A stretch of 46,616 nucleotides of DNA from Dehalococcoidales bacterium (GCA_016783105.1 JADHXF010000004.1:1-46616), one strand, 5' to 3'. Positions 16,545 to 25,598 are shown, numbered from the stretch's first letter. A program made the numbers and translations. The notes: generated by a model not told the origin, from the letters alone.

Positions 16545-17729
16545 ATGATGATTCGGCAATGGGTCACCCGTAACAGTGTGGCCGTTACCGGGTCTCTTCT
16601 CGGTCTTTGCTCTCTACCATTTGGCTGGCTGACGCTCAGGGCCAGCCGCCTTGCCGCCGGCACGAGTCTGCAACTCTGGGAAGCGTTTGGCTGGAGCGTG
16701 GCGGCGGCTATCATTATATTATGGCTTGCCTGTCTGTCCCTCAGCCTGACTAAAAGAAATAAATGGCGCTCCATCACCACTGGCATCACCGCCAATGTGA
16801 TTCTTATTCTAACCTTCATCTTCGCCGGGCTGGCAGCAAAGACGCTTACCGCAACCGGCCCGGAGTTTGCCCGTGTTTCGCTGAGCGCCGGAGTCTGGAT
16901 TGCCGTTGCCGCTGTCTACGTTCTGATATTCGCCGCCCGCCAGAGCCTGCACAATTACAGGGTCTGGCAAAATATAATCGCCTGGACCGGCCTGGCGGCG
17001 GTTATTATTCTCCTGCTTACCGGCGGGCTGAACAACATATCCGTAGTGCAGGAATTTCTCGGTCGTGAATCACGCTTCCAGCAGGAACTAATCAAGCATG
17101 TCTTTCTTTTCGGAGGCAGCGTGACGGCAGGCACGCTCATCGGTATCCCGCTGGGCATATGGGCCGCGCGAAGTCGCCGTGCCGAAAAGCCGATTTTCTA
17201 CTTCGCCAACATCACCCAGACCATACCCAGCCTCGCCCTCTTCGGACTGCTCATCGCACCACTCTCTGCGCTGTCTTTTGCCTTTCCCGTCCTGCGCGAA
17301 TTCGGCATTCGGGGCGTGGGCGCAACACCGGCGCTGATTGCCTTAGTCATCTATTCGCTGCTGCCCATCGTCAGAAATACCTTTGTCGGCCTGCGTCAGC
17401 TTGACCCGGCGGTAATTGATGCCGGACTGGGCATGGGCATGAGCCGACCCCAGGTCTTCCGCCGCCTTGAGGTCCCGCTTGCCGCCCCGCTCGTGCTGGA
17501 AGGAGTCAGAACCGCCTCGGTACAGGCGGTGGGCCTGACCGCGGTGGCGGCGCTCATCGGGGCGGGGGGATTGGGCTGGTTCGTCTTTCAGGGGCTGGGG
17601 CAGGCTGCCCCCGACCTCATTATACTCGGGGCTATCCCCATCATCGTCCTGGCCCTGGTCATAGACGCGGTAATGCGGGCCTTGGTCCGCATCAGCACGC
17701 CGAAAGGGCTGGCGGTAGGAACGTCATGA
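16545..17729 (+). CDS. Osmoprotectant ABC transporter permease (YehY-like, with extra N-terminal membrane region)
   Basis: A 394-residue membrane protein. The first 160 residues hold about four extra hydrophobic segments and the last 200 form the ABC permease domain, with the cytoplasmic EAA-type loop DAGLGMGMSRPQVFRRLEVPL that docks on the ATPase. The long N-terminal part is also found in E. coli YehY, supporting that identity over OpuCB. It overlaps the ATPase gene by four bases. Confidence 0.84.
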   Translation: MMIRQWVTRNSVAVTGSLLGLCSLPFGWLTLRASRLAAGTSLQLWEAFGWSVAAAIIILWLACLSLSLTKRNKWRSITTGITANVILILTFIFAGLAAKTLTATGPEFARVSLSAGVWIAVAAVYVLIFAARQSLHNYRVWQNIIAWTGLAAVIILLLTGGLNNISVVQEFLGRESRFQQELIKHVFLFGGSVTAGTLIGIPLGIWAARSRRAEKPIFYFANITQTIPSLALFGLLIAPLSALSFAFPVLREFGIRGVGATPALIALVIYSLLPIVRNTFVGLRQLDPAVIDAGLGMGMSRPQVFRRLEVPLAAPLVLEGVRTASVQAVGLTAVAALIGAGGLGWFVFQGLGQAAPDLIILGAIPIIVLALVIDAVMRALVRISTPKGLAVGTS

Positions 17730-18823
17730 TAAGGCTGGAAAAAGTTACCAAAAAATACGGCGCGATGGTTGCCGTCAACGACCTCTCCTTTGAGGTGAAT
17801 GGGGGTGAGGTATGTGTCCTCATCGGCCCTTCCGGCTGCGGCAAGACAACCACCCTGCGCATGATAAATCGCCTCATCGAGCCTACTTCCGGGCGCGTTC
17901 TGGTCGATGGCAGGGATACCGGACAGGTGAAACCGGAGCAGCTCAGGCGGTCCATCGGCTATGCCATACAGAGTGTGGGACTTTTCCCTCACCTCACCGT
18001 TGCCGCCAATATCGCCACCGTGCCGGAGCTGCTGCACTGGGACAAACCGCGCATTGCCCGCCGGGTCGAAGAGCTGCTGACGCTCGTTGGCCTCCCCCCG
18101 GCAGAGTACACGGTAAAATATCCCAATCAGCTTTCCGGCGGAGAAGCCCAGCGTATTGGCGTGGCCCGTGCTTTAGCCGCCGACCCGCCGATACTGCTTA
18201 TGGATGAGCCCTTCGGCGCCGTTGACCCATTGACCCGGGAAAGGTTGCAGGCCCAGTTTGTCGCCATCCAGCAGGCAGTGAAGAAGACGGTCATTCTGGT
18301 CACCCACGACCTCGATGAAGCCATCAGGCTGGCCGACCGCATCGCCATCATGTCTGCGGGAAAACTGGTACAGTACGACACACCGGAGACGATACTTTCC
18401 CGGCCAGCCAGCAAGTTTGTCCACGACTTTGTCGGGACGGACCGTGCCCTCAAGAGGCTCTCCCGCCTCAGCGTGGAACGTTTTATCAGGCCGGCACCAT
18501 CGGTAGCCATAGGTGCCTCGCTTAAAGAAGCAGAAACAACCTTTGGCAATCGGCGGTTCGCGTGGGCAACTGATAGCAACGGACAGCTGCTCGGCTGGAT
18601 AGACCGGGCAAATCTTTCCGAGGTTAATTCGGTTAAGGAAGCCCTGGATGCCCTGGACGCAAAGGAAATCTCGCTGACACGTTCCGCCACGTTGAGAGAG
18701 GCGCTTTCGCGTATGCTCGGGCTGGGATTCAAGAGCATTCCGGTGGTGGATGAGAACTCAAGACTTATCGGCGAGGTAACGTTGAGCGATGTCGAGGCGG
18801 CCACTGCCGAGGGGGAGGAATAA
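17726..18823 (+). CDS. Osmoprotectant ABC transporter ATP-binding protein with CBS domains
   Basis: A 365-residue ATPase. Walker A is GPSGCGKT, the signature motif LSGGEAQRIGVARAL and Walker B ILLMDEPFGAVDP. The C-terminal 110 residues form a pair of CBS domains ending IPVVDENSRLIGEVTLSD, which in OpuA-type systems senses ionic strength and gates transport. It sits between the two permease genes, as yehX does. It is cytoplasmic and attached to the permeases. Confidence 0.9.
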   Translation: MIRLEKVTKKYGAMVAVNDLSFEVNGGEVCVLIGPSGCGKTTTLRMINRLIEPTSGRVLVDGRDTGQVKPEQLRRSIGYAIQSVGLFPHLTVAANIATVPELLHWDKPRIARRVEELLTLVGLPPAEYTVKYPNQLSGGEAQRIGVARALAADPPILLMDEPFGAVDPLTRERLQAQFVAIQQAVKKTVILVTHDLDEAIRLADRIAIMSAGKLVQYDTPETILSRPASKFVHDFVGTDRALKRLSRLSVERFIRPAPSVAIGASLKEAETTFGNRRFAWATDSNGQLLGWIDRANLSEVNSVKEALDALDAKEISLTRSATLREALSRMLGLGFKSIPVVDENSRLIGEVTLSDVEAATAEGEE

Positions 18824-18826
18824 ACC

Positions 18827-19582
18827 ATGCGCCACCGGCAAACACGGCGCTGGATTACCCTGACAGTACTGAGTGCGGCATTTATCGCCCTCATCGCCAA
18901 TATGGGGATATGGGAGGTATCCCTCAGGTACCTGTTTCCGCAGGAATCACAGGTGCTTCACCCACGCGCCAGCCTGCTCATTCTGGTTGTTGAACACCTG
19001 GAACTGGTCAGCATCTCCAGCAGCCTGACCATACTCATCGGGGTACCGCTCGGCATATGGGTGACCCGTCCCGGCGGGCGGAATTTCCTGCCCATCGTCA
19101 CCGACCTCACCTCATTCGGCCAGACGTTTCCGCCGGTGGCGGTGCTGGCCCTCGCCGTGCCCATGCTCGGCTTTGGCCTGGTACCGACGGTGGTCGCCCT
19201 TTTTCTCTACGGGCTGCTTCCCGTGGTGCGCAATACCATTGCCGGCCTGCGCGCCGTGCCTCCCCATCTGCTCGATGCGGCTTACGGCATGGGGATGAGC
19301 CGTCTGCGGGCGCTCATTCGCATCGAAATCCCGCTGGCGGCACGGGTTATCCTGGCCGGTGTCCGCATCAGCGTCATTATCAACATCGGCACGGCTATGA
19401 TCGGGGCGGCTATCGGGGCGGGGGGACTCGGCTCACCGATAATCGCCGGGCTGGTGCAGGACAACCTCGCTTACATTATCGAAGGTGCCGTGCCGGCAGC
19501 CATTCTGGCCGTCCTCGCCGACCAGCTTCTGGCCAATGTTGAAGTCAGCTTTGCCTATCTACCTGAAGAAGCAAAATCCTGA
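18827..19582 (+). CDS. Osmoprotectant ABC transporter permease (YehW-like)
   Basis: A 251-residue permease with about six hydrophobic segments and the EAA-type loop DAAYGMGMSRLRALIRIEIPL. It starts four bases after the ATPase gene and completes the operon. The 123 bases that follow, up to the radical SAM gene, contain no clear terminator. Confidence 0.87.
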   Translation: MRHRQTRRWITLTVLSAAFIALIANMGIWEVSLRYLFPQESQVLHPRASLLILVVEHLELVSISSSLTILIGVPLGIWVTRPGGRNFLPIVTDLTSFGQTFPPVAVLALAVPMLGFGLVPTVVALFLYGLLPVVRNTIAGLRAVPPHLLDAAYGMGMSRLRALIRIEIPLAARVILAGVRISVIINIGTAMIGAAIGAGGLGSPIIAGLVQDNLAYIIEGAVPAAILAVLADQLLANVEVSFAYLPEEAKS

Positions 19583-19705
19583 TTCAGGAATAACCGTTTA
19601 ACATATCCAGCACCTCTCATCTTTCAACGGGTCAGCGCTAAAACTAAAGCTGCCTGGAGCCAGCAGAAATGCTCGCCGGCTTTCATGGATGTATAATTTA
19701 AAATA

Positions 19706-20827
19706 ATGGCCGGGATAAGGCTCATCGACAAAAAGGGCTCCACCCTGCACGACTACCCATATAGCACGCCCAGTCGGAAGTGCCCGCATTTCTGGATAAT
19801 CAACGTTACCCCACCCGGCCCGGCCCACTGCCTGCACCACTGTCTCTACTGCTATGCCCGCGAGGCCATCTATTCGAACTACTCAACCGAAACGCTCATT
19901 TATCGCAACCTGCCGGAGCTCGTGGAAAAGGACTTGAAGCGGATAAATCTCTGCCCGCCCATCTCCATCTCCAACGTTTCCGACCCCTGCCAGCCCATCC
20001 CGGAACTCCAGGCCGAGGTTAAGAGATTAATACAACTCTTGATGGACTACGGCGTCTCTTTTGCCATCACCACCAAAGGCGACCCGGCCTTCCTCCTGGA
20101 CCTGCCCGGTTTCACCACCTACCGGCCGAAATTCATTGCCGTCACCATAGAAGGCACCGCCGATATTTTGCACCTGCTTTCGCCGGCGGCGCCACCACTG
20201 GAACAGCGACTGGCGGCAGTGCGACGGCTTTCCGCTCTGGGCATAGACACTCTGATACGCTTTGACCCGGTTTTCATTCACCTTTACCAGGCCCTTTACG
20301 GCGATACCTGGCTCGAGGAAATTGAGGAACTTATACACACCTTTGCCGAAACCGGCGCAAAGCACATCATCTGCAGTACCGGCCGGCTGTCCCGGAAATC
20401 AGCCAGTCCGGATGGCGTAAGCTTGTGGCAGCGTATCTGGCAGGTTATCAATCGCCAGTCCCCGGAAGCCGCCCGAAGCTTTGAACGGGAGTACAGTTAT
20501 GAGCGCGGCGGCACCAGCCAGGGATACCTGCTGCAGATGGGTATTCGCCTGGCGCTGCACCAGCGGCTCAGAAAGCTGACAGAAGAAACCGGGATGACAT
20601 ACGCCACCTGCCAGGAACTCGGCGCTGCCGAATCTGACTCCTCCGGCCTGCCGCACTGCGAGCGTTTCCGGCTGCCTTTCGCCCGGAAGCAGGCGGACGG
20701 CCGATTCCAGGCCATCGATGAGTGCACGGCCAACTGCCACGTTACCTGCCGCAATATAACCCGGCCGCCCTGCGGGCGACCCGAGCTTGCCGCGCCCCGA
20801 CCATTCAAAATCAGTAACCTGAAATAG
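19706..20827 (+). CDS. Radical SAM protein related to spore photoproduct lyase
   Basis: A 373-residue protein with the radical SAM cluster motif Cys42, Cys46, Cys49 (HCLHHCLYCYAR), then SNVSDPCQPIPE and the TTKGDP strand typical of the SplB-like subgroup. The last 50 residues are cysteine-rich (about seven cysteines), suggesting a second metal site. No Shine-Dalgarno is present; a TATAAT (19692-19697) preceded by TG lies only eight bases before the ATG, so the transcript may be leaderless. Substrate unknown; DNA repair is one possibility from the family. Confidence 0.78.
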   Translation: MAGIRLIDKKGSTLHDYPYSTPSRKCPHFWIINVTPPGPAHCLHHCLYCYAREAIYSNYSTETLIYRNLPELVEKDLKRINLCPPISISNVSDPCQPIPELQAEVKRLIQLLMDYGVSFAITTKGDPAFLLDLPGFTTYRPKFIAVTIEGTADILHLLSPAAPPLEQRLAAVRRLSALGIDTLIRFDPVFIHLYQALYGDTWLEEIEELIHTFAETGAKHIICSTGRLSRKSASPDGVSLWQRIWQVINRQSPEAARSFEREYSYERGGTSQGYLLQMGIRLALHQRLRKLTEETGMTYATCQELGAAESDSSGLPHCERFRLPFARKQADGRFQAIDECTANCHVTCRNITRPPCGRPELAAPRPFKISNLK

Positions 20828-20859
20828 CCGAAAACAGGGGGCAAACCAGACGCAAATTG

Positions 20860-20868
20860 TGCTATAAT
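20860..20868 (+). promoter_or_regulatory. Extended -10 promoter element
   Basis: TGC followed by TATAAT (20863-20868), inside TGTGCTATAATAG; the same 13-base string recurs at 25597-25609. No good -35 is seen. It lies 43 bases before the small membrane protein start at 20912. Confidence 0.5.
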
Positions 20869-20911
20869 AGAGGCCGTATACGCAGCATTTGCCGGATAGG
20901 AGGTTCCTTCA

Positions 20912-21091
20912 ATCAGCAAAAAGGAGAAGCGTTATCACCTTGCGGGCTGGCTTCTGTTTCTTGTCTGCGCCTTCTTCTTCATCGCGCAGAGTCTCACTGA
21001 CAATAATATACTGGGTCTCAGCGGCAGCATCATCTTTTTTGCCGGTTGCATCGCCTTCCTGATTCCGCTCTTGGGCAACTGGCACAAATGA
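20912..21091 (+). CDS. Small two-helix membrane protein with a probable ATC start codon
   Basis: The frame after GGAGG (20899-20903) encodes 59 residues beginning (M/I)SKKEKRYHLAGWLLFLVC and ending LLGNWHK. It has two hydrophobic segments (about 11-26 and 34-54), a positive N-terminus and a polar turn SLTDNN. There is no ATG, GTG or TTG between the upstream in-frame TAG and the body; ATC at 20912 sits eight bases after the ribosome-binding site, exactly where a start is expected. An extended -10 promoter lies upstream. Function unknown. A point change from ATG, or a sequence error, is the alternative explanation. Confidence 0.6.
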   Translation: MSKKEKRYHLAGWLLFLVCAFFFIAQSLTDNNILGLSGSIIFFAGCIAFLIPLLGNWHK

Positions 21092-21195
21092 TAAAAACAA
21101 TAGAGCGGATGTAGTACAATAGAAAAAGATAATTCTCCGACCCTGCATTTGATATCCATCTCCGATAGCAAACGATAGACTGAGGTGATTTAATT

Positions 21196-21528
21196 ATGGA
21201 TGCGAGTGGCATACTGTTCATTATCTTGTTAGTCATACTTTTCATTCTGTCGGTCATATTCATCCCCTACTGGCTGACAATGCGTGCTATCCCGAACGTA
21301 GTCAAGGCGTTCCGAAAGAAGAACGCCGTCGGAGCACGTAACGCCCTGGACATTGAAGAGCTGGGGCTGAAACCGAAGTCCATATTCCGGAGAATGCTCA
21401 CCCGGCGTGATTACAGTCAGCAAGCCCTGCAGTTTCTCATCAGAGCCGACGTGGTTGATATTACGGAAGAAGGCAAATTTTTCCTCAACGATGAAAAACT
21501 GATGCTCTCCAAATGGCGACATCTATAG
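21196..21528 (+). CDS. Hypothetical protein with one N-terminal membrane helix
   Basis: 110 residues: a hydrophobic segment at about 5-30, then a basic, soluble part with FRRMLTRRDYSQQALQFLI and a short ending that looks like a small helical domain. A TGAGGTGA precedes the ATG at good spacing. I do not recognise the family. The C-terminal part could be a winged-helix-like fold (ALQFLIRADVVDITEEGKFF resembles a helix followed by a wing), but this is a guess. Confidence 0.6.
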   Translation: MDASGILFIILLVILFILSVIFIPYWLTMRAIPNVVKAFRKKNAVGARNALDIEELGLKPKSIFRRMLTRRDYSQQALQFLIRADVVDITEEGKFFLNDEKLMLSKWRHL

Positions 21529-21570
21529 CGGCAATGAAATAAGCTCTTTAATTAATTCCGGCGAAATCTT

Positions 21571-22392
21571 ATGGCACACTGGACGGAAGAGCTTTTCAAG
21601 GAAAATCCAGAGCTTTTTGTGGGCCATTTCGAGGAGCGTCTTGCGCAGGCTCCGAGGGAAATAAACGCCCTTCTCAGATACCTGAAAGACCAGGGATTCC
21701 GACCGGAGCGTGTCCTCGACCTGAACTGCGGCATCGGCCGCCACGCTATAGCTCTGGCGCACCATGGTATTCAGGTCCTGGGCACGGATATATCATCGCA
21801 CTATATTCAAATCGCGGCAAGCAAAGCCCGGGAAGAGAAAGTTGCCGACCGGGTGAAATTCAGAGTGGTGGACATGCGCCGCGTCACTTCAAGCCTCCGC
21901 AGCGAGCCGCCGTTTGATGGCATCGTTTGCCTCTGGACTTCATTCGGCTTCTACGACAACAAAACCAATGAGAACATACTGCGTGACTGCCTCACGCTGG
22001 TGAAGCCCGGCGGTTTCTTCGCCCTGGACATTGTCAACAAGGACTGGCTGCTCCGCAACTACTCGGAAAAGGGATTTTCCCGATACAAAGACTGGATTGT
22101 ACTGGAGGAAAGGAAACTTGACCTCAAGAAATCGCGAAACTACAACACCTGGTTCTTTCTGAAGCAAACCGAAGAGCTGGTTTTTAAAGTTGAAAATATA
22201 ATCGAGCTCGACCACCACATATGGAGCCTGCCCGAGCTTATCACGCTTTTTAACCGTACCGGCTGGCAGTTCAAAGCCTCCTACCCAGGATTCGCCACTG
22301 GATTCACCCAGCGGAAGGTTACTTCTGCATCCGCGGAAGACGACGTTTCCAGATGGCCCATGCTTCTGGCCATATCCCGTCGCCCGGACTAA
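21571..22392 (+). CDS. SAM-dependent methyltransferase, class I
   Basis: A 273-residue cytoplasmic protein with the SAM-binding motif VLDLNCGIGRHAIALA (about residues 50-65), motif II LGTDIS, and a post-motif PPFDGIVCLWTSFGFY. FALDIVNKDWLLRNY follows. The N-terminal 45 residues form a helical cap. No strong Shine-Dalgarno is visible before the ATG at 21571. The substrate cannot be deduced; it lies between unrelated genes. Confidence 0.8.
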   Translation: MAHWTEELFKENPELFVGHFEERLAQAPREINALLRYLKDQGFRPERVLDLNCGIGRHAIALAHHGIQVLGTDISSHYIQIAASKAREEKVADRVKFRVVDMRRVTSSLRSEPPFDGIVCLWTSFGFYDNKTNENILRDCLTLVKPGGFFALDIVNKDWLLRNYSEKGFSRYKDWIVLEERKLDLKKSRNYNTWFFLKQTEELVFKVENIIELDHHIWSLPELITLFNRTGWQFKASYPGFATGFTQRKVTSASAEDDVSRWPMLLAISRRPD

Positions 22393-22411
22393 AAGAGTAT
22401 TATTATAAATT

Positions 22412-23281
22412 ATGGCAGACAAAGCGGCTATCTACATCGGTACTTCTGGCTGGTCTTACCCCAGGGGCGAGGGCACCTGGACCGGCTACTTCTACCCCGC
22501 CGGCAAAATAAATGAACTGGAGTACTACAGCCAGTTCTTCAATACAGTGGAGATAAACAGCTCTTTTTACCGCCCGCCGAACCCCGGCTACGTTCACAAC
22601 TGGGTCCGCCATACACCAGGAGACTTCCTCTTCACGGTGAAATTATGGCAGAAGTTCACCCATCCCCGGATGTACGAGGCAGCCACCGGCGAGGCAGCAG
22701 CGATATCACAGAGGGACGTCGACCTTTTCCACCACAGCCTGGAGCCACTCTACAAATCGGGGAAACTCGGTGCGCTGCTGGCTCAGTTCCCCCCGAGCTT
22801 CAGGAATGACCGTCACGGCCAGCAGATACTCTCCGCCGTAATCAGGACATTCGGCCAGTACCGGCTTGCCGTTGAGTTACGAAACCGCAGTTGGAGTGAT
22901 GATAAGCATACCGCCGAGCTGCTCAGGGAACATGGTGTTGTCTGGGTGCAGGTTGATGAGCCGAAGTTCCCGTCCTCTATCGCCGCCGATGTTCCACTGA
23001 CGACTGACATGGCCTACTTCCGCTTCCACGGGCGTAACAAAGAAACGTGGTGGACCGGTGATAGCGAGACACGCTATAAATACCTGTATTCTCCTGAAGA
23101 GATAAGGGAACTGGCCGATAAAATGAAGCCCGCCATTGAGCGGACTAACCTCGCCTTCGCCTTCTTCAACAACCACTGGCAGGGGTATGCGCCGCGCAAC
23201 GCCGTTGATATGAAGAGGGCGCTGAAACTTCCGGTCCAGGAGTTCCACGTTCCGGAAAAGTTGCTTGACGAAGAGCAGTAA
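22412..23281 (+). CDS. DUF72 (YecE-like) TIM-barrel family protein
   Basis: 289 residues with the DUF72 pieces IGTSGWSYP near the start, FFNTVEINSSFYRPP, FAVELRNRSW-like RLAVELRNRSW, and YFRFHGRN followed by FAFFNNHWQGYAPRNAV. The function of the family is unknown. The ATG lacks a Shine-Dalgarno; TATTAT (22398-22403) ends eight bases before it, suggesting a leaderless transcript. Confidence 0.88.
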   Translation: MADKAAIYIGTSGWSYPRGEGTWTGYFYPAGKINELEYYSQFFNTVEINSSFYRPPNPGYVHNWVRHTPGDFLFTVKLWQKFTHPRMYEAATGEAAAISQRDVDLFHHSLEPLYKSGKLGALLAQFPPSFRNDRHGQQILSAVIRTFGQYRLAVELRNRSWSDDKHTAELLREHGVVWVQVDEPKFPSSIAADVPLTTDMAYFRFHGRNKETWWTGDSETRYKYLYSPEEIRELADKMKPAIERTNLAFAFFNNHWQGYAPRNAVDMKRALKLPVQEFHVPEKLLDEEQ

Positions 23282-23317
23282 TAAACAACCGGCAGCGGCC
23301 GGGCCTGAAGTTACCCA

Positions 23318-23356
23318 AAAATATATGGGCCGAGCTATGCCCAACCCATATATTTT
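23318..23356. terminator. Bidirectional terminator-like hairpin between convergent genes
   Basis: AAAATATATGGG (23318-23329) and CCCATATATTTT (23345-23356) are perfect inverted repeats of 12 bases around a 15-base loop. Each arm ends in a run of A or T, so it could stop transcription from both sides, between the DUF72 gene and the zinc-ribbon gene. Confidence 0.7.
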
Positions 23357-23375
23357 CTTTTAGAGTAACCGGAGT

Positions 23376-23681
23376 TTATCTGTTCGATCTTACTTTACGG
23401 AAACAATCACTGCAATACACCGGTCTGTCTTCACGTGGCTCGAATGGTACTTCAGTATTCTTGCCGCACTCGGCACATACCGCGGGAAACATCTGGCGCT
23501 GCGGTCTATCTCCATAGCCGCTGCTTCCAGAGCGTTCCTGCTTCCTTGCCTGCCGGCATCCGGGACAACGCTTGGGTTCGTTGGTGTACCCTTTGGACTG
23601 GAAAAATTCCTGCTCCTCAGCGTTAAAGGTGAATGAATTCCCGCAATCGGAACATTCTAGTGTCTTGTCCTCAAAGCTCAT
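23376..23681 (-). CDS. Zinc-ribbon protein (CxxCxxxxx type)
   Basis: A 101-residue protein with three CxxC pairs: ECSDCGNSFTF, RCPGCRQARK and VCAECGKNTEVPF, plus a closing YCSDCFRK. This is the small duplicated zinc-ribbon family widespread in Chloroflexi and candidate phyla, with a role suspected in nucleic-acid binding. The ATG at 23681 follows GGAGGT; the frame extends 15 codons further, but that part contains the ribosome-binding site. Confidence 0.82.
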   Translation of the reverse strand: MSFEDKTLECSDCGNSFTFNAEEQEFFQSKGYTNEPKRCPGCRQARKQERSGSSGYGDRPQRQMFPAVCAECGKNTEVPFEPREDRPVYCSDCFRKVRSNR

Positions 23682-23791
23682 TAGGATGACCTCCTCTCTT
23701 CTTTTTTGGTTAGATTCCTTGGTCATCCAAAACGTGAGGTAACCTGTATTGCATGACTCAGTATGTGATAACCAGCACTAAACCTATTATC

Positions 23792-23820
23792 ATTATATAC
23801 TAAATTTTCAGGCTTGGCAA
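23792..23820 (-). promoter_or_regulatory. Predicted promoter of the zinc-ribbon gene
   Basis: On the minus strand TTGCCA (23815-23820), 17 bases, perfect TATAAT (23792-23797). It implies a leader of about 100 bases before the ATG at 23681. Confidence 0.55.
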
Positions 23821-23922
23821 ACAACTGGATATTCAAGAGGAAGTCAAGACTTGATACGCGGAGCTGATAAAGGGTATTCACTAAAAATTATTCTCAAAAA
23901 TAAAAAATATATACAAAATTAC

Positions 23923-23951
23923 TTGACAAGTGCTACCACATATGTTATATC
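23923..23951 (+). promoter_or_regulatory. Predicted promoter of the HTH/glycosyltransferase pair, with possible operator
   Basis: TTGACA (23923-23928), 17 bases, TATATC (23946-23951). The palindrome ACATATGT (23938-23945) falls in the spacer and related ATATG strings follow, so autoregulation by the downstream HTH protein is plausible. The expected transcript start is within a few bases of the ATG at 23961. Confidence 0.5.
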
Positions 23952-23960
23952 ATGTTCAAT

Positions 23961-24170
23961 ATGTCAAAACTGGCGGGTAAGATTAAACGGTGCCGGGGCC
24001 TTAAGGGATGGACGCAAGAACAACTTGCGAGAAACATCGGTGTCTCGCTGAATACCGTTCAAAGATGGGAATCAGGTAAAACAGTGCCATCACCACTGGC
24101 CATGGAAAAACTTCAGGAATTACTGGAAGACGTCCTTGATGGGGACCAACTCAGGTTGTTTTTAGAATGA
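23961..24170 (+). CDS. Small XRE-type helix-turn-helix regulator
   Basis: A 69-residue protein made almost only of one HTH_3 domain: GWTQEQLARNIGVSLNTVQRWESGK is the helix-turn-helix core. ATG 23952 is also in frame, but the promoter spacing favours ATG 23961 with little or no leader and no Shine-Dalgarno. Its stop overlaps the glycosyltransferase start by four bases, so the two are co-translated and it may control that gene. Confidence 0.8.
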   Translation: MSKLAGKIKRCRGLKGWTQEQLARNIGVSLNTVQRWESGKTVPSPLAMEKLQELLEDVLDGDQLRLFLE

Positions 24171-25519
24171 ATAGCACTAATATTCTGGCAGATGGAACCG
24201 TTTATAGTAAGAGAAAGAGCTTCTGCCCTTTTTCTACCCATTCTTTAGAGACGTATAAATCCATCGCCGGTGATGGAAAAATAGAAAAACTACAGGGTAT
24301 AAGCCAGCGACTCAAAGGCCTGAAGATACTGGAACTGAATTCCACCGCTCAAGGTGGTGGCGTCGCCGAGATGCTATATAGCTCGGTCCCGTTTCTAAAT
24401 ATGCTGGGCATAGAAGCGGAATGGAAGATTATCCAGGGGCATAGAAGCTACTTTGAATGCACCAAGAAGCTTCACAATTTATTGCAGGGCATGAAGGGCG
24501 CTTTCACCCCGGAAATGAAGCGGATTTACCGCAGTCAACTTGAGGAGTGCGTCAGCAACAATATTATCGACTATTCGCCAAACGTCGTGAACGTAAATGA
24601 TCCTCAGCCGATGCTACTATGCCGGTACCTAAAGAAAGCTACGGAACACTGGTTCTGGAGATGCCACATAGACGTAGAGCCGGCAATAAGGTCGAAAAAT
24701 GGCCTACTGAGTTTAATCAACGACTGGATTGTGGGTTATGATGCTGCTATATTCTCAGCCGCCCGTTACGTTTTCCCACCCTGGCCTGTACCCAAGTTTA
24801 TAATCCCTCCCTTCATTGACCCTTTTTCTGAGAAGAACCGGGAGCTGACTAAAGAGGAGATAGACAGGGTTCTGGCTAAATACGAAATAGACCAGGCAGT
24901 TCCTATAATCGCGCAGATTAGCAGATTCGATCCCTGGAAAGGATTGGACAGGACCATTGCCACCTTCCGTCAGGTAAGGAAAGAGAGAAAATGCCAGCTT
25001 GTGATAGCCGGGGGTTCTGCTACTGACGACCCGGAAAGTGAGATGATTTTAGACGATATTTACTCAAAAACAAGAGGCGACGAGGACATTCACGTACTAA
25101 ATCTTTCGCTAGACAATCGCCTCGAGAATTATACGGAGGTAAACGCCCTCCAGCGCGCCGCGAGCGTGATAATGCAACCATCAACCAGAGAGGGCTTTGG
25201 ACTTGTGATTACCGAAGCGCTGTGGAAAGGTAAACCAGTTATTGCAAGTAATGTGGGGGGTATACCCTTCCAGATTAAAAAAGGAAATACGGGCTATTTT
25301 TACCAGAATCCAAAAATAACTGCGCAGAAAATAATCTACTTGCTGGACAACCCGCAGGTTGCTGAGAGAATAGGTAAAAGAGGCCGGAGATACGTGCAAG
25401 AACACTTCCTAATTGTTGACAGGATAACCGACTATCTCATGTCCATAATCATTACTATGAACTCAACCCCGGCCAGGGAAAAACTCACTGAAAGCGTAAC
25501 CAGCTTTTATCCGTGGTGA
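24167..25519 (+). CDS. Trehalose synthase-like glycosyltransferase (GT4, TreT type)
   Basis: A 450-residue cytoplasmic enzyme. ELNSTAQGGGVAEMLYSSVP (about residues 64-83) followed by GIEAEWKIIQG and TKKLHNLLQG is the N-terminal signature of TreT, which makes trehalose reversibly from NDP-glucose and glucose. The donor domain has QISRFDPWKG and the GT4 block STREGFGLVITEALWKGKPV. GC is lower than in flanking core genes. Trehalose production would complement the osmoprotectant transporter at 15607-19582. Other GT4 reactions cannot be excluded. Confidence 0.82.
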   Translation: MNSTNILADGTVYSKRKSFCPFSTHSLETYKSIAGDGKIEKLQGISQRLKGLKILELNSTAQGGGVAEMLYSSVPFLNMLGIEAEWKIIQGHRSYFECTKKLHNLLQGMKGAFTPEMKRIYRSQLEECVSNNIIDYSPNVVNVNDPQPMLLCRYLKKATEHWFWRCHIDVEPAIRSKNGLLSLINDWIVGYDAAIFSAARYVFPPWPVPKFIIPPFIDPFSEKNRELTKEEIDRVLAKYEIDQAVPIIAQISRFDPWKGLDRTIATFRQVRKERKCQLVIAGGSATDDPESEMILDDIYSKTRGDEDIHVLNLSLDNRLENYTEVNALQRAASVIMQPSTREGFGLVITEALWKGKPVIASNVGGIPFQIKKGNTGYFYQNPKITAQKIIYLLDNPQVAERIGKRGRRYVQEHFLIVDRITDYLMSIIITMNSTPAREKLTESVTSFYPW

Positions 25520-25598
25520 ATGACCTAGCCTCTTAAGTATATTTTCAACCCCATAATAACAGCGGCTGGACCTGGTGAAGTTCAAGACTTAATGCCTG

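Noticed and set aside
20909..21171. Minus-strand frames overlapping the small membrane protein region
   Set aside because: They have no ribosome-binding site and are unlike proteins; the plus-strand frame with GGAGG and a clear two-helix pattern explains the region.
23851..24051. Plus-strand 66-residue frame upstream of and overlapping the HTH gene
   Set aside because: It covers the promoter and runs out of frame through the HTH coding region with no protein-like features.
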